Of a DNA stretch of 64,000 nt, positions 63,788 through 64,000 are shown piece by piece (the stretch's first letter is position 1; each line of letters starts with the position of its first letter). The stretch lies in contig NZ_LPWG01000003.1 in NCBI RefSeq assembly GCF_001723285.1, positions 1-64,000 on the forward strand, in the 5' to 3' direction. The DNA comes from Methyloceanibacter methanicus. GTDB taxonomy: Bacteria; Pseudomonadota; Alphaproteobacteria; Rhizobiales; Methyloligellaceae. The position numbers and the translations under genes were made by a program. The notes under the pieces were generated by a model. It worked only from the letters and a program-made list of their open reading frames with translations, was not told the DNA's origin and made no database searches.

Positions 63788-64000
63788 ATGGCACTGCCCG
63801 ATCTATCTATGCGCCAGCTCTTGGAAGCTGGTGTTCACTTCGGCCACCAGACCCATCGCTGGAACCCGAAAATGGCGCCGTTCATCTACGGCTCCCGGAA
63901 CAACATCCACATCATCGACCTGACCCAGACGGTGCCGCTGCTGCACCAGGCGCTGGTCGCCGTGTCCGACGTGGTCGCCAAGGGCGGACGCGTGCTCTTC
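63788..64000 (+). CDS. rpsB: 30S ribosomal protein S2 (partial, runs off the window)
   Basis: First 71 codons of S2. [47 protein letters not shown] is the conserved N-terminus. AAGGAG ribosome-binding site about 12 bases upstream of ATG 63788. tsf is expected next, outside the window. Confidence 0.97.
   Translation, partial: MALPDLSMRQLLEAGVHFGHQTHRWNPKMAPFIYGSRNNIHIIDLTQTVPLLHQALVAVSDVVAKGGRVLF

Overview
The window is chromosomal DNA from a GC-rich alphaproteobacterium, most likely of the order Hyphomicrobiales (Rhizobiales). The evidence is gene order and family membership: clpP-clpX-lon-hupB followed by tRNA genes and a 14-gene nuo operon, an NDUFS4-like complex I accessory protein, DUF2842 beside heme A synthase, DUF1467 after methylmalonyl-CoA epimerase, a short ProRS without an editing insertion, two-cold-shock-domain protein next to DUF192, and a class I PHA synthase. 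I see no insertion sequences, prophage, CRISPR array or obviously foreign island; nearly all of it is core genome.

Layout. 0.2-6.1 kb: the edge of an exopolysaccharide locus (GumC/Wzz-like chain-length protein with a degenerate kinase-like C-terminus, a CelD/FemAB-type acyltransferase, a NodB-type deacetylase). 6.1-12.6 kb: DUF2842, ctaA, metY, a CoA-binding protein, an ECHDC3-like crotonase, rplM-rpsI, argC. 12.6-20.5 kb: phaC, a small lipoprotein, an AlaC-type aminotransferase, hom, glpX, recJ. 20.6-26.3 kb: tRNA-Glu, glyoxalase, cold-shock protein, DUF192, tRNA-Pro, NDUFS4-like, tRNA-Arg, a secreted SMP-30-like protein, a CaCA cation exchanger and a hotdog thioesterase. 26.3-29.4 kb: a minus-strand sulfur operon cysK-sseA-metC. 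29.7-36.9 kb: tRNA-Leu, tig, clpP, clpX, lon, hupB (proteostasis block). 37.0-52.5 kb: tRNA-Val, tRNA-Asp and the whole respiratory complex I operon nuoABC-[thioesterase]-DEFGHIJKLMN. 52.6-64 kb: birA, RNase J, mce, DUF1467, a 779-bp gene-free gap, proS, lolC/E, lolD, dnaE and the start of rpsB.

A dominant property of this sequence is a high density of single-base indels, mostly one base missing from a short homopolymer. They split at least eleven otherwise normal genes (chain-length protein, ctaA, hom, SMP-30-like, CaCA exchanger, lon, nuoD four times, nuoF, nuoG, rnj, lolD) and also deform tRNA-Pro and tRNA-Asp. Because restoring one base at each site recovers full-length conserved proteins, including essential ones, I read these as sequencing or assembly errors rather than gene decay, and I annotate the affected genes as CDS spanning the breaks.

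The most interesting biological signal is a small FlK-type hotdog thioesterase gene locked by start/stop overlaps between nuoC and nuoD. It keeps the Thr42/Glu50/His76 triad and Gly69 of fluoroacetyl-CoA thioesterase in the same numbering, but not the Phe36 gate. Other points worth attention are three 19-bp tandem repeats separating the ribosome-binding site from the deacetylase start, a His/Asp-repeat tail on trigger factor, a crotonase lacking both catalytic glutamates, and several operator-like palindromes and leader hairpins.
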